In this document: positions 18,361 through 26,616 of the stretch, one piece after another
Layout of the letters: the number at the start of each line of letters is the position of its first letter
Position numbering within the stretch: the stretch's first letter is position 1
Assembly (NCBI RefSeq): GCF_000023885.1
Contig: NC_013165.1
Span: 2,232,001 to 2,296,000 of the forward strand
DNA length: 64,000 bases
From: Slackia heliotrinireducens DSM 20476
GTDB taxonomy: Bacteria > Actinomycetota > Coriobacteriia > Coriobacteriales > Eggerthellaceae
Reading direction: 5' to 3'
The notes under the pieces: generated by a model
What the model saw: the letters and a program-made list of their open reading frames with translations, nothing else
Databases searched by the model: none
Told to the model about the DNA's origin: nothing
Program-made: the position numbers and the translations under genes

Positions 18361-18391
18361 GGCTAAGGAGCGTATTGGGCGCTCCTTAGCC
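18361..18391 (+). terminator. Hairpin downstream of integrase 1
   Basis: A perfect 12-bp stem GGCTAAGGAGCG / CGCTCCTTAGCC with a 7-base loop sits four bases after the integrase stop. There is no clear T-run, so it may stabilise the transcript or terminate weakly, possibly for both converging genes. Confidence 0.6.
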
Positions 18392-18416
18392 TGTTACACG
18401 CGGATTGTTTGAGGGT

Positions 18417-18803
18417 TTATTCCTCAGCATCAGCTTCTTTCTTTTCGGCTATACCTGCCCTTCTGCGGTTCTTCTTCTCCTGCGCCATATCAACCACAGT
18501 TGACGAGAAGAAATCCGTTCCATATTGTTCTTCTATCGTCTTCTGGAACGACTCGTAGTACGTTTCGTCGGAGTTCTTGTGCTTGTGATTTTTCATGTAA
18601 TCAATCATTATTTCGTTGAACGAGCGAGCTTTTGCTGCTTCAAGGTCTTCGAGGTCAGCCAGTTCCTTTTCGTATGCTTTTTTAGCATCGTCATACTTAG
18701 GCTGGATATCGTCAAGTTTCGCTTTCGCCTTATCAACTCTCTCCTGCTGTTTTTCGATTTTCTTGTCGTACTGCGCTTGCGTAGTAACCCTCTTACGTGC
18801 CAT
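18417..18803 (-). CDS. Small coiled-coil protein, unknown
   Basis: A 128-aa highly charged protein. Residues 10-65 have long runs of Lys/Glu/Ala with heptad-like hydrophobics (K-A-K-A-K-L-D-D-I-Q... E-L-A-D-L-E-D-L-E-A-A-K), consistent with a coiled coil. The second half is mixed and ends in basic then acidic residues. There is no membrane segment or enzyme motif. The ATG at 18803 follows AGGAAGGACAG. It converges with the integrase gene. I do not recognise the family. Confidence 0.7.
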   Translation of the reverse strand: MARKRVTTQAQYDKKIEKQQERVDKAKAKLDDIQPKYDDAKKAYEKELADLEDLEAAKARSFNEIMIDYMKNHKHKNSDETYYESFQKTIEEQYGTDFFSSTVVDMAQEKKNRRRAGIAEKKEADAEE

Positions 18804-18946
18804 GAAACTGTCCTTCCTAGTAGTCAGCCCTTCATTTTGCCAGCATCATGTATCATAACGCGATTTTTCCTGCAAAGGCGGTTCATTTTACGAGCCGCCA
18901 CGAGAGATTTTTAGCACTCAAAATTACGCTTGAGAAGGGTCTGTAT

Positions 18947-19183
18947 ATGAGCAACGAACACAATTACGATGACGAAATTTACGACGTTTGGGAAGTGGAT
19001 ACAATCAATGGCATCGTTCACATTGTTATCGACTCTGACAACGCGCATATGTCAGTACGTGAGCTTTACGAATTGTATGGGATTGTGGAGTACTACGATG
19101 ACCCCTGGCTGTTTTGGAAGCAAAGAGCAGCTGCAACGGGGGAAGAATTTGACCTGTCTCTTTACGATTTTGGTGACGAATAA
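18947..19183 (+). CDS. Very acidic 78-aa protein, unknown
   Basis: A 78-aa protein in which Asp and Glu greatly outnumber Lys and Arg along its whole length (for example Y-D-D-E-I-Y-D-V-W-E-V-D). Small acidic proteins on mobile elements are sometimes DNA mimics that block restriction or nucleoid proteins, but no family is recognised here. The ATG at 18947 follows GAGAAGGG. It is the first gene of the plus-strand cluster leading to ssb and shares that orientation. Confidence 0.65.
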   Translation: MSNEHNYDDEIYDVWEVDTINGIVHIVIDSDNAHMSVRELYELYGIVEYYDDPWLFWKQRAAATGEEFDLSLYDFGDE

Positions 19184-19263
19184 CTCTATCTCCGAGCCAA
19201 AGAGCGCCTTATTTAAGGCGCTCACGAGAGATAACTCGTATGGCATTTGGCAATAGGATAGAG
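19184..19263 (+). promoter_or_regulatory. Nested-hairpin leader upstream of ssb (element 1)
   Basis: The 90 bases between genes fold as an outer stem CTCTATC (19184-19190) / GATAGAG (19257-19263) enclosing two hairpins: GAGCGCCTT / AAGGCGCTC (19202-19223) and, directly after it, ACGAG / CTCGT (19224-19239). The 3' arm of the outer stem abuts the ribosome site of ssb, so folding could hide it. A leader of the same design precedes the gene at 20788. Confidence 0.6.
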
Positions 19264-19273
19264 AGGACTAGTT

Positions 19274-19591
19274 ATGTTGAAAGCATTCTTCCAGGGCAAC
19301 GTCTCAACTGAGCCTGAATTGCGCGGTGTCAACAAGAACGTTTTAACGTTTTCGGTAGCCGTCAACACGCGCAAGAAAGACCCCGACTCCGACAAATGGG
19401 TTGAAGCACCGCAATTTTTCCCCTTCGTGATGTTCGGTAAACGCGCCGAAGCAGTTGGCTCATTCTTGAAAAAAGGAGCCGCCGTCAGCATCGAAGCTAC
19501 CCCGTCGCAGAACGTCTGGGAAGACGAAAAAGGCAAGCGCTCGTCAATCGAATTCATCGTTGATGACATTCACGTTGACGCCACTCGGTGA
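19274..19591 (+). CDS. ssb: Single-stranded DNA-binding protein (short, element 1)
   Basis: A 105-aa single OB-fold SSB that coats single-stranded DNA during transfer or rolling-circle replication. It reads K-A-F-F-Q-G-N-V-S-T-E-P-E-L-R, then F-S-V-A-V-N-T-R, F-F-P-F-V-M-F-G-K-R-A-E and the closing strand F-I-V-D-D-I. It stops right after the OB fold: the flexible tail and acidic tip that recruit host replication proteins in chromosomal SSBs are absent. It is homologous to the SSB at 46253 in element 2 and is likewise followed by a terminator. Confidence 0.9.
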   Translation: MLKAFFQGNVSTEPELRGVNKNVLTFSVAVNTRKKDPDSDKWVEAPQFFPFVMFGKRAEAVGSFLKKGAAVSIEATPSQNVWEDEKGKRSSIEFIVDDIHVDATR

Positions 19592-19622
19592 CAGAAAATC
19601 CGTCAATTTTCAACTGTGTAGG

Positions 19623-19658
19623 AAGCATCGTTCAGCCCTGTCTGAACGATGCTTTTTG
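19623..19658 (+). terminator. Terminator after ssb (element 1)
   Basis: A 13-bp stem AAGCATCGTTCAG / CTGAACGATGCTT with a TTTTTGTC tail lies 30 bases after the ssb stop. Confidence 0.85.
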
Positions 19659-19680
19659 TCAATTTCCGAAAGGGGTAACT

Positions 19681-20115
19681 ATGTCTCACAAAGCAGTTCT
19701 CGTGCCTGTCGGCGATATGCCGCGCATCGTGGAGGTCGAAACCTACAAGGATATCCAGCGATACGTCGGCGGCAACATCGAACCGTGCAGTTGGGTATTC
19801 GATGATGCGCCTAGCGTCTACGTCAACGAAGAAGGTAAGTTCACGTGCCGACCGAACAGGGCAATCTATGCCACCGACAAGGACGCTGGAAAAGTCACCT
19901 GGGATGGCAAGAAAATCAAAGAAGGTGACCTTCTCGATATCCTCTTTGGTGACTTCGTTTGCATCGGTTTTGACCCTGAAACAGGTGAAGACCGCGACAT
20001 TTCTGACGATGAAATCCAACTCGTGATTGAGCGCTTCGGCTCATACGAGTCGATTGACAGCGGCGTTATCGAAACGCTGAAAATCCAACTCGGAGCAGCA
20101 GGTGACCGCGCCTAG
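19681..20115 (+). CDS. DUF3846-domain protein (element 1)
   Basis: A 144-aa protein matching the DUF3846 pattern (K-D-I-Q-R-Y-V-G-G-N-I-E and V-Y-V-N-E-E-G-K followed by P-N-R-A-I). DUF3846 proteins occur on phages and conjugative elements and have no established activity. The ATG at 19681 follows GAAAGGGG. It has a clear homologue at 44338 in element 2 (same order of blocks, including F-D-D-A-P and G-E-D-R-D-I), so it belongs to the shared core of the two elements. Confidence 0.85.
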   Translation: MSHKAVLVPVGDMPRIVEVETYKDIQRYVGGNIEPCSWVFDDAPSVYVNEEGKFTCRPNRAIYATDKDAGKVTWDGKKIKEGDLLDILFGDFVCIGFDPETGEDRDISDDEIQLVIERFGSYESIDSGVIETLKIQLGAAGDRA

Positions 20116-20132
20116 TTCAAAGGAGGTTGACT

Positions 20133-20627
20133 ATGTACTTCGAGAAGTGCCAAGACCTCAACGAACTCAAAAGCGTCTATAAAAAGTTGGCGCTAAAGCA
20201 TCATCCAGATTGCGGTGGCGATGTTCGCATCATGCAAGAAATCAATGCGGAATATGACCGCATCTTTTTGTTGCTGAAAGCGAAACAAAACTTCGCCGCG
20301 AACGATGATTTGACAGGTCGAACCAGACACACAACAGAAACGCCCGACGAATTCAAAGCGATAGTCGATGTGCTTCTGAAATTGGAGGGTGTCGAAGTCG
20401 AACTCTGCGGCGCATGGCTCTGGATTGACGGAAACACCTACCCACATCGCTCAGCGCTCAAAGCGGCTGGTTGCCGCTGGTCTGCGTCAAAACGTAAATG
20501 GTACTGGCGGCATGAGGAAGACGATTGTTTCTGGTCACGCGGAACAGCGTCGATGGAAGAAATCCGCGACAAATACGGTTCAGAGTGGCTTAGACCAAAA
20601 GCCGAACACGTCACACTACCCGCTTAA
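20133..20627 (+). CDS. DnaJ-domain protein of mobile-element type
   Basis: A 164-aa protein with a short N-terminal J domain (residues 5-45, with the H-P-D tripeptide at 24-26 needed to stimulate DnaK). A C-terminal domain follows, containing C-G-A-W-L-W-I-D-G-N-T and A-A-G-C-R-W-S-A-S-K-R-K-W-Y-W. This two-domain layout is common on phages and plasmids; it probably recruits host DnaK to an element process. The ATG at 20133 follows AGGAGG with good spacing. It has no counterpart in element 2. Confidence 0.85.
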   Translation: MYFEKCQDLNELKSVYKKLALKHHPDCGGDVRIMQEINAEYDRIFLLLKAKQNFAANDDLTGRTRHTTETPDEFKAIVDVLLKLEGVEVELCGAWLWIDGNTYPHRSALKAAGCRWSASKRKWYWRHEEDDCFWSRGTASMEEIRDKYGSEWLRPKAEHVTLPA

Positions 20628-20635
20628 CACGCCGA

Positions 20636-20675
20636 AACCCCTGCGACTTTTAATGGTCGCAGGGGTTACTTTTTC
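20636..20675 (+). terminator. Terminator after DnaJ-domain gene
   Basis: The stem AACCCCTGCGAC / GTCGCAGGGGTT is followed by ACTTTTTC, nine bases after the stop codon. Confidence 0.85.
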
Positions 20676-20704
20676 AAGCGTTTTAGCTTTGTTTTTGATG
20701 CACG

Positions 20705-20787
20705 TTTGATTAGTCCTTGAGCATCGATAAATCGACGCTCACGAGATATCTCGTAGGACTAATCCAAACTTGAGGAAAGGATAGAGT
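20705..20787 (+). promoter_or_regulatory. Nested-hairpin leader upstream of duplicated protein
   Basis: An outer stem GATTAGTCC (20708-20716) / GGACTAATC (20756-20764) encloses GAGC...GCTC and, directly after it, the palindrome ACGAGATATCTCGT. The order (GAGC stem, then ACGAG stem, both within an outer stem, then a ribosome site) repeats the leader at 19184-19263 although the outer stem sequence differs. Confidence 0.6.
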
Positions 20788-21297
20788 ATGGCACATCAAA
20801 TTAAAGCAGCCGAAGCTCACGTTTTGGCTGGTGGTTTCAAGCGTGATTATTTCGACGCTTGCTATCGTCGCATCGAAGCATACGCTCGACGCGGTTCCGA
20901 GTGCTGTTCCTTGAAGCACGCACCCGACCCCGAAACGGAGCAAGAACTTATTCGGAAACTACGCGATGACGGCTACAAGGTCTACGAGAACGCGCTTTTG
21001 GTCGGTTGGTATTGTCCAGACCACCCCTTGAACAAACGACCTTCGAGCGCCCCCGTAAGACCCTCTCAGAGCAATTCAATCTGTGATGCTTATGATGCCC
21101 GTGTCGAAGTCAATAGCCACAGGGTCAATTACGTCGCTGAGCAGTACGGCAAAATCTCAAAGGCTGCTCGTCGTGGCGAAACGTGGTGTCAACTCGACCA
21201 CTCACCAGATAGCCAACTCGAAGGGCTTCTGTGCGAACTGCTCAAGCAAGATGGCTACGAAGTCCATGCTGACAAGATGATTGCGACGTGGATTTAA
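20788..21297 (+). CDS. Internally duplicated protein, unknown
   Basis: A 169-aa protein built from two related repeats of about 55 residues: residues 21-75 (Y-F-D-A-C-Y-R-R-I...A-R-R-G-S-E-C-C...D-D-G-Y-K-V-Y) and 113-169 (Y-V-A-E-Q-Y-G-K-I...A-R-R-G-E-T-W-C...Q-D-G-Y-E-V-H). A proline/serine-rich linker joins them. Each repeat has alternating Arg/Gly and a conserved Cys. The ribosome site AGGAAAGG precedes the ATG. No family is recognised; the next gene overlaps or abuts it. Confidence 0.75.
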   Translation: MAHQIKAAEAHVLAGGFKRDYFDACYRRIEAYARRGSECCSLKHAPDPETEQELIRKLRDDGYKVYENALLVGWYCPDHPLNKRPSSAPVRPSQSNSICDAYDARVEVNSHRVNYVAEQYGKISKAARRGETWCQLDHSPDSQLEGLLCELLKQDGYEVHADKMIATWI

Positions 21298-21299
21298 TC

Positions 21300-21680
21300 A
21301 TGATGACAAGAGAATTAACGTGGCTAGAATGCCATGCTCTTGCACGCGTTTTCTTACAACGTGAGAAGGGATTTGCAATCCTCAAAGATGACTTTTCACG
21401 TGGGCTTGATAGCATCGACTTTATAGCGCTTGACGATACGCAAACGGTCATCGTGTTCGTTGAAATGAGACTCAGGCATGAGAATTCTTACATCGACAAG
21501 AATCCTCGGAGCGATTTTGACAAGCGCCGTTTCGAGCACTTAGCACTTGCATTTTTGTCAAAATATCCGTGCTTGTTCAACCTCGAAATTCGAGCAGACC
21601 AGTTAAACCTATCACCGACTGGTGACGAAAAACTCACGATAAATTACTACTCGAATATTGCGTCAATCTCGTTCGAATGA
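21300..21680 (+). CDS. YraN/UPF0102-like protein with altered active site (element 1)
   Basis: A 126-aa protein resembling the UPF0102/YraN fold: a helical start (L-A-R-V-F-L-Q-R-E-K-G), then L-D-S-I-D-F-I-A-L-D-D-T-Q-T-V-I-V-F-V-E-M-R-L-R. In YraN proteins this block reads I-D-L-(V)-A, then F-V-E-V-K, forming a nuclease-like D...ExK site. Here the lysine is Arg (V-E-M-R). The ATG at 21300 is poorly supported by a ribosome site, and a GTG at 21288 inside the previous gene is an alternative, so translation may be coupled. A homologue lies at 45151 in element 2. Confidence 0.65.
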   Translation: MMTRELTWLECHALARVFLQREKGFAILKDDFSRGLDSIDFIALDDTQTVIVFVEMRLRHENSYIDKNPRSDFDKRRFEHLALAFLSKYPCLFNLEIRADQLNLSPTGDEKLTINYYSNIASISFE

Positions 21681-21685
21681 GCAAA

Positions 21686-21725
21686 GAAGCGGCTCTGGGC
21701 TTAATGCCCGGAGCCGCTTCTTTTT
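21686..21725. terminator. Terminator between convergent genes of element 1
   Basis: GAAGCGGCTC pairs with GAGCCGCTTC, with an inner GGC/GCC pair, followed by TTTTT. It ends the plus-strand cluster and faces the convergent unknown gene at 21753. Confidence 0.85.
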
Positions 21726-21752
21726 ATCGTATTTATAAAGTCTCAGACCGTT

Positions 21753-22055
21753 CTACAGCCCTCGTTCGGAACTTGCCGCAGTAGGTTCAATCGTAAGCGT
21801 ATCGCTGACCTTAGAACCACTCTCAGCTTTCCAGTACAGATTTGCAGCTGCACCTGCTGACGAGTCGGTTTCCCAATCGTTCTCAAGAAGTTCTTCGTAT
21901 GAGACACCGTACTTTGCGCAAATCTTTCGGAAGTCAATCAAAAACGACGTTAAATCTGAACTTGGAATCGCAACTCCCTCAAGAATTTCGTCGTTGTCGT
22001 TCATCGCATCGACCAGGTTCAAGTGCAAGTCATAAATGCCGTAATCGCGTGTCAT
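21753..22055 (-). CDS. Conserved unknown protein shared by both elements (copy 1)
   Basis: A 100-aa protein of unknown function. Its N-terminal half (Y-D-L-H-L-N-L-V-D-A-M, then E-I-L-E-G-V-A-I-P-S and L-T-S-F-L-I-D-F) aligns closely with the protein at 34979 in element 2. The C-terminal halves are less alike. No membrane helix or enzyme motif is visible. It lies just downstream of the restriction-modification specificity gene, on the same strand, and in element 2 its homologue again lies on that side of the RM genes. Confidence 0.75.
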   Translation of the reverse strand: MTRDYGIYDLHLNLVDAMNDNDEILEGVAIPSSDLTSFLIDFRKICAKYGVSYEELLENDWETDSSAGAAANLYWKAESGSKVSDTLTIEPTAASSERGL

Positions 22056-22063
22056 GATTACTC

Positions 22064-23095
22064 CTAAAGATTAATTCGGTCGCTATACGGAAGTGACTTC
22101 ATGTATTGTTCCATCCATACCCAATCAGGACTTCCATCCGATTTAACAGGAAGCTTAATCATCACGTTTTTATATCCATCCTCGGTCACTTTACGACCAT
22201 AGCAATACTTATAGCGGTTTGCTTCCAAAATTGTTCTTACGAACAGGTATACGTAGACGTTCTTTGCAGAGCTATCTTTCAACAAAAGAATTTTTGCTGA
22301 GTCTCCAACAACACATCCATTCGGATGATATGCAACATAACCAGACGTTCCACTACGAGCAACAGTCAAACAGGGTTCGTCTACTCGTTTGTAATCCATC
22401 TCGTCGCAATACTCACGACTTATTAAACCCAACACACCCATGTTCTCTTCACCGCTCTGAACGGCTTCTAAATCACCAGGATGCTCTGCAATTTCATCAA
22501 TAGTAATCCCTTTGCCATTGATAATTTTAAGAACGTCATCAACCAAGAATTCTTTCCAGTTTTGAATATCAAGCGGCACGTTTACTGACCGTATACCCGT
22601 TGTTACTGGCTTCGAATGCAACCCATCAATATATGCTTCCATAAAAGCCCAGTCAGGGTCGCCGCTTGGTGTAACTGGCAGCTCCAAATTAAAATCGTCT
22701 CGTATATGAACATTCAGTTCTCTCCCGAACGCTGAATACTTATATCGACACTCAAACATAATCACAGAACATATGAACAATTTCGCTTGTATGCTCATCG
22801 GCTCAAGTGCATGCAGCACAGCAACATTTTGGGAAGTATAGAATGGTTCGAACTGCAAGCATGAAGTTCCAAGACTACCACCTAAGGCAACCGTAATATC
22901 CCCAGAAGGGTACGGTTCTAAACCAGCAATTCTGTCAACCTTTGCCGCTACGCCATTATTGGAACTCGAACGACCCACGAAATTCACCTCTGGCGCGTCA
23001 AAAGTCATCTTATTCATGTCAAGCTTATTGCCCATCGTTATCTCAAATAACTCTGTGAGCAAAAAGACTCGTCTATTCGCATTATTAAGACTCAT
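22064..23095 (-). CDS. BcgI-like specificity (S) subunit (element 1)
   Basis: A 343-aa DNA-recognition subunit with two target-recognition halves. Each half ends in a similar block: S-G-D-P-D-W-A-F-M-E-A-Y-I-D-G-L near residue 185 and D-G-S-P-D-W-V-W-M-E-Q-Y-M-K-S-L near 330. This pattern and length match the B subunit of BcgI-type (type IIB) systems. It overlaps the end of the nuclease-methyltransferase gene by about 11 bases with the ATG at 23095 (a GTG at 23104 is an alternative). It directs both methylation and cutting by the partner subunit. Confidence 0.85.
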   Translation of the reverse strand: MSLNNANRRVFLLTELFEITMGNKLDMNKMTFDAPEVNFVGRSSSNNGVAAKVDRIAGLEPYPSGDITVALGGSLGTSCLQFEPFYTSQNVAVLHALEPMSIQAKLFICSVIMFECRYKYSAFGRELNVHIRDDFNLELPVTPSGDPDWAFMEAYIDGLHSKPVTTGIRSVNVPLDIQNWKEFLVDDVLKIINGKGITIDEIAEHPGDLEAVQSGEENMGVLGLISREYCDEMDYKRVDEPCLTVARSGTSGYVAYHPNGCVVGDSAKILLLKDSSAKNVYVYLFVRTILEANRYKYCYGRKVTEDGYKNVMIKLPVKSDGSPDWVWMEQYMKSLPYSDRINL

Positions 23096-25007
23096 AAACA
23101 ACACCCGTCTTCACGAGATACGATAGATAATTGTTTATGGTTCCCTGGAAGTCATTTTCAGCAAGCTTCGTATAGTCGGTATCCATGTAGGCTTCGGCAA
23201 GCCATTCGTTACTGCTTGTCACTGATTGCATAGCGCTGTAACCAGCCTCTATCGTCTTATTCCGATACAGGTCAAGCCATTTTTTGAGTATCTTTTTCCA
23301 TTCGCTGTGGCCATCTGCGTCGAACTGCTCGACTCGACCAAGACCTTTGCGTTTTACAAAGCCATCATCACGGTAATATCCAAAGAACGTTTGCTTTTTC
23401 GGCGTACACCCGTCAGCTTCATAATGCGAACGGTTCAATGTGAACAACATGCAGCAAGCTTGTACAGACGCCCCTGGATAAAAGATTTCGGCAGGAAGAG
23501 AAAACACAGCTTCTAGAGTGTTATCAACTAGCAGCATTTCTTTCACGCTGCTCAAACGCGTTCCTGTTCCAATTGCAGCAGCCATCGGCAAAAGAACAGC
23601 CAATCGGACACCATCCCAATCCTCAGCTTTTGCGATATCTGATAAGTACTTTACGAAGACCAGACCTTTTGTCGGGTCAGACTTTCCATTTCTTTCTGAA
23701 GCCGTCCAATCACGTTTATAACTAGCAGGAATTGTTCGAGGTTTCGCGTTATAAGGGGGGTTCATCAGAATGACCGTAGGCTTTGCGTCAGCGATAAACT
23801 GTCGTTTATCGAAACATGAACCAAATTCCACGTTCGAATTACCATCTCCGTGTATCAACATATTTGTAGTTGATAACCCATACGCTTTTTCTTCATTCTC
23901 AATCCCAAAAATATGGTGTTGCTTTATCTCGTCAGCACGTTCACGAAACTCTGCTTCGGTGCAACCAAGACGAGCATCGGCAAGCTCTTTCACCATTGCC
24001 TGCACAAGAAATGAACCCGAACCACAGCACTCATCAAGCACAACGTCTTTCCAGGTTACTTCTGTGAGCTGAGCCATAAAATCTGTAATGTGGTCAGGCG
24101 TAAACGCTTGGTTCTTATCCGCTTTACCAACGTATTTGTTAAACGTAATAAAGAACAGATTGAGGATGTCTTGTCCCTCAGACGAATCCGCATCGATATA
24201 CCGATAGATATTCATCAGAATATCAGTCAGAACTTCAATCCAATCTTCTTGTGTAAGAGCACGCACTTTCTGGTCTTCTAACACGTCTCGTTTGAGCAGG
24301 CGTATCTTGGTTTGCTTGTTGTTGCTACCATCAAGCAAATCTTCAAGAACTTCACCTATCGCCGAACGAATTTGTGTCGGCGTAAATTGACCCCAACGCT
24401 GTTGCATTTGGATTTTCACTTTGTCATTGACGCGCCCGCCATGACAGTACATTTCTATATCGTGTTTTACGAACAATAAACACGTCCCAACAAACTGGCT
24501 ACGGTTCTTTTCATCTATATCTTTACGGTGCAAAAGTTCGTTCAACGCGTAGGTATTGCGCATGACTTTCTCGCGGTCGTTCTGATGGTCAATCGAGAAC
24601 AAACGCTTGTAGTGTTCCATGCAATCAAGAACGGTTTCTTCGGGCAACAAATGCTCGTCATCAACTTCTGATTTCCAAACACGAATACGGTCATCATTGG
24701 TATTCGCGAGAATAGCGATGACCTTAGTACCGCGATGCAGCGCGTATTCTTCCTCGACATAAGTTGCAAGCTGCTCAGCATCGCTATCGACAAAACTCTG
24801 CTTTGTCTCAACCAACACGGCATAGGAACCCGTGTCATCCACATCCGTGAAGCGCCTATCAAGCTTATAGTGCGCAGGTCGATAACCCAGCTTCTCGGTA
24901 AGAGCGCCTAAAGTACCTGCGTCTTTGGCGTAACTCCACTCATCTTCCTCGATGTTATGACGATGATACTGAGCGCCTATAGTCTCAACAATTTGCTGTC
25001 GGTTCAC
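23085..25007 (-). CDS. BcgI-like nuclease-methyltransferase (RM) subunit (element 1)
   Basis: A 640-aa fused restriction endonuclease and N6-adenine methyltransferase. An N-terminal PD-(D/E)xK-type nuclease site is visible (D50 in Y-K-L-D-R-R-F; E67-x-K69 in V-L-V-E-T-K). A helical HsdM-like linker follows, then motif I D-E-C-C-G-S-G-S-F at 325-333 and the catalytic N-P-P-Y at 416-419. The GTG at 25007, seven bases after AAGGAG, is preferred to an ATG at 25037 with no ribosome site; this gives nearly the BcgI A-subunit length. No separate HsdR gene exists here, which fits this class. It protects the element, or enforces its retention. Confidence 0.85.
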   Translation of the reverse strand: MNRQQIVETIGAQYHRHNIEEDEWSYAKDAGTLGALTEKLGYRPAHYKLDRRFTDVDDTGSYAVLVETKQSFVDSDAEQLATYVEEEYALHRGTKVIAILANTNDDRIRVWKSEVDDEHLLPEETVLDCMEHYKRLFSIDHQNDREKVMRNTYALNELLHRKDIDEKNRSQFVGTCLLFVKHDIEMYCHGGRVNDKVKIQMQQRWGQFTPTQIRSAIGEVLEDLLDGSNNKQTKIRLLKRDVLEDQKVRALTQEDWIEVLTDILMNIYRYIDADSSEGQDILNLFFITFNKYVGKADKNQAFTPDHITDFMAQLTEVTWKDVVLDECCGSGSFLVQAMVKELADARLGCTEAEFRERADEIKQHHIFGIENEEKAYGLSTTNMLIHGDGNSNVEFGSCFDKRQFIADAKPTVILMNPPYNAKPRTIPASYKRDWTASERNGKSDPTKGLVFVKYLSDIAKAEDWDGVRLAVLLPMAAAIGTGTRLSSVKEMLLVDNTLEAVFSLPAEIFYPGASVQACCMLFTLNRSHYEADGCTPKKQTFFGYYRDDGFVKRKGLGRVEQFDADGHSEWKKILKKWLDLYRNKTIEAGYSAMQSVTSSNEWLAEAYMDTDYTKLAENDFQGTINNYLSYLVKTGVVYES

Positions 25008-25046
25008 CTTTTCACTCCTTATCTCAACCTCGGTCATTATCTCACG

Positions 25047-25086
25047 CGCTTATGCGTCCGGTCCTAACGGAACGGACGAATAAGCG
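25047..25086. repeat. Long inverted repeat between RM and relaxase genes
   Basis: CGCTTATGCGTCCG pairs with CGGACGAATAAGCG (one mismatch) around a 12-base centre. It lies between the relaxase stop and the RM start on the minus strand, so it could end the mobilization transcript or regulate the RM genes. Confidence 0.55.
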
Positions 25087-26616
25087 TTAAAGGCTCCTAT
25101 CGTGCGACAATCCACCGCCAGGAGCCATCGTTGCCGTGTGTTCACGCTGACGTGGTGCGCTAAAGGCAGATTGCATACCGCGTGACGTCTGCTGTTGCGT
25201 CTGTGGCGTTTGTTGCGCTACCTCAATCTTGAGCTGCTTATCTCTCTTTACATCCTGTGTGTATTGCTTCATTACGGTTTCGGCTGCGCGTGAACGCTTC
25301 TCGGCAGTCCACATCTCAGCTCGCTTATCGTAGAGATGTCGCTTTTGCATTTCCTGACGAATGCGCTGGATTTGACGCTCTCGTTCAGCCCACATCATGA
25401 GCAATATCGACACGATGATTGCCGCAGTATCACCCTTCTTTGTTGCATCACGCATCACTGTTTGTGCAGCATGTTGAACAACGTTTGCGCGTGATGCATT
25501 GACTTTACGACCCTGCTCTTTTGCGCGATGAAACGCTTTTTCCGCACGCTCGGTTTCACGTTGCATCTGTTCCATTTCTTTACGGAACGCATCGGCTCCG
25601 TTCTTATCAATGCGTTCACGCATTTCCTGATATAAATTCGGCTGCTTATTCTTGGATGCATGACTAGCAATTGCGCACGCATCCATTCGCGTTTCGTAAG
25701 CGTCCACTTTTAACGTACGCTCATCGCGTTCATTAGGTGTGTATTCTTCTGATTTAGATAACGTTTTGCTACGCTTCGATGCTTGCTCATCGTGCAACTT
25801 GTCTTCGTATTCTTGAAGCTCTGGCGAAAGTGGATAAACTTGCTCGTTGAAACGACGCTCAACTTCGTTACGCGTAAAATCTGAGCAGAGAGAAGATGCT
25901 TTGCGTCTACGTCGACGTTCTTTATTTGGGTCTGTCGTATCAAGCATTGAATACGACCAACCGTTTTTGTTCTCGCGTAACTCAACACCATTTTCGATGA
26001 GCAGCGTTTTAAATTCATCAACGCTGTTTGCCTGTTGCAAACACTCGTTGATAGTATCGCCAAGTTGCATTTCAAAACTTGAAAGTTTTCCGTTTGAACA
26101 AGTCTGTTCCCATGTACGCGATGCATGTTCACCAACGACCGAATAACCGTTACGTTTACAAACACGGTCAGCCGCAAGAGAAACATGCTTGTGCGACGTA
26201 TTGCGTAACGCTCTACCCGTCACTTCATCTTGATTAACAACAAGACAATGTGCATGTAGATTACCGCCCTTACCATCGTCATGAATAACAATATCGCAAA
26301 GCGCGTTCGGGAACTGCTCACTGATTATGTCGTATGCTAATCCCGCAGCCGTTTCTGGTGCGTTCGGGTCGTTCGGGTCGAGGTCTTCTTTACTAAAAGA
26401 AATGCGTACATGCTGACCTTCGACCGTACGATTTTTCTTCTTGCACATCCGACGCGCATAACGCGGCAAGTTTTCGGGCGTGTCGCTACTTATGCGATAA
26501 ACAACTCGGTCTGTTCCTTGTTCACGATGCTCTTTTGCAACGTCACCTGTTCCATGCGTCACGTACTCTTCAAGACCGCCAAAATCATAGATTGGCATGA
26601 TGTTAGTTGTTGCCAT
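25087..26616 (-). CDS. mobA: MOB relaxase (element 1)
   Basis: A 509-aa relaxase that nicks the transfer origin and pilots the strand during conjugative mobilization. The N-terminal domain carries the metal-binding three-histidine signature I-H-D-D-G-K-G-G-N-L-H-A-H with His at 112, 121 and 123, the same positions as in the element 2 relaxase. The C-terminal half is a long charged helical region ending in a Gln/Thr-rich tail. The ATG at 26616 follows AAGGTG and overlaps the mobC stop by 14 bases. It lacks helicase motifs and must rely on another element's coupling protein. Confidence 0.9.
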   Translation of the reverse strand: MATTNIMPIYDFGGLEEYVTHGTGDVAKEHREQGTDRVVYRISSDTPENLPRYARRMCKKKNRTVEGQHVRISFSKEDLDPNDPNAPETAAGLAYDIISEQFPNALCDIVIHDDGKGGNLHAHCLVVNQDEVTGRALRNTSHKHVSLAADRVCKRNGYSVVGEHASRTWEQTCSNGKLSSFEMQLGDTINECLQQANSVDEFKTLLIENGVELRENKNGWSYSMLDTTDPNKERRRRRKASSLCSDFTRNEVERRFNEQVYPLSPELQEYEDKLHDEQASKRSKTLSKSEEYTPNERDERTLKVDAYETRMDACAIASHASKNKQPNLYQEMRERIDKNGADAFRKEMEQMQRETERAEKAFHRAKEQGRKVNASRANVVQHAAQTVMRDATKKGDTAAIIVSILLMMWAERERQIQRIRQEMQKRHLYDKRAEMWTAEKRSRAAETVMKQYTQDVKRDKQLKIEVAQQTPQTQQQTSRGMQSAFSAPRQREHTATMAPGGGLSHDRSL

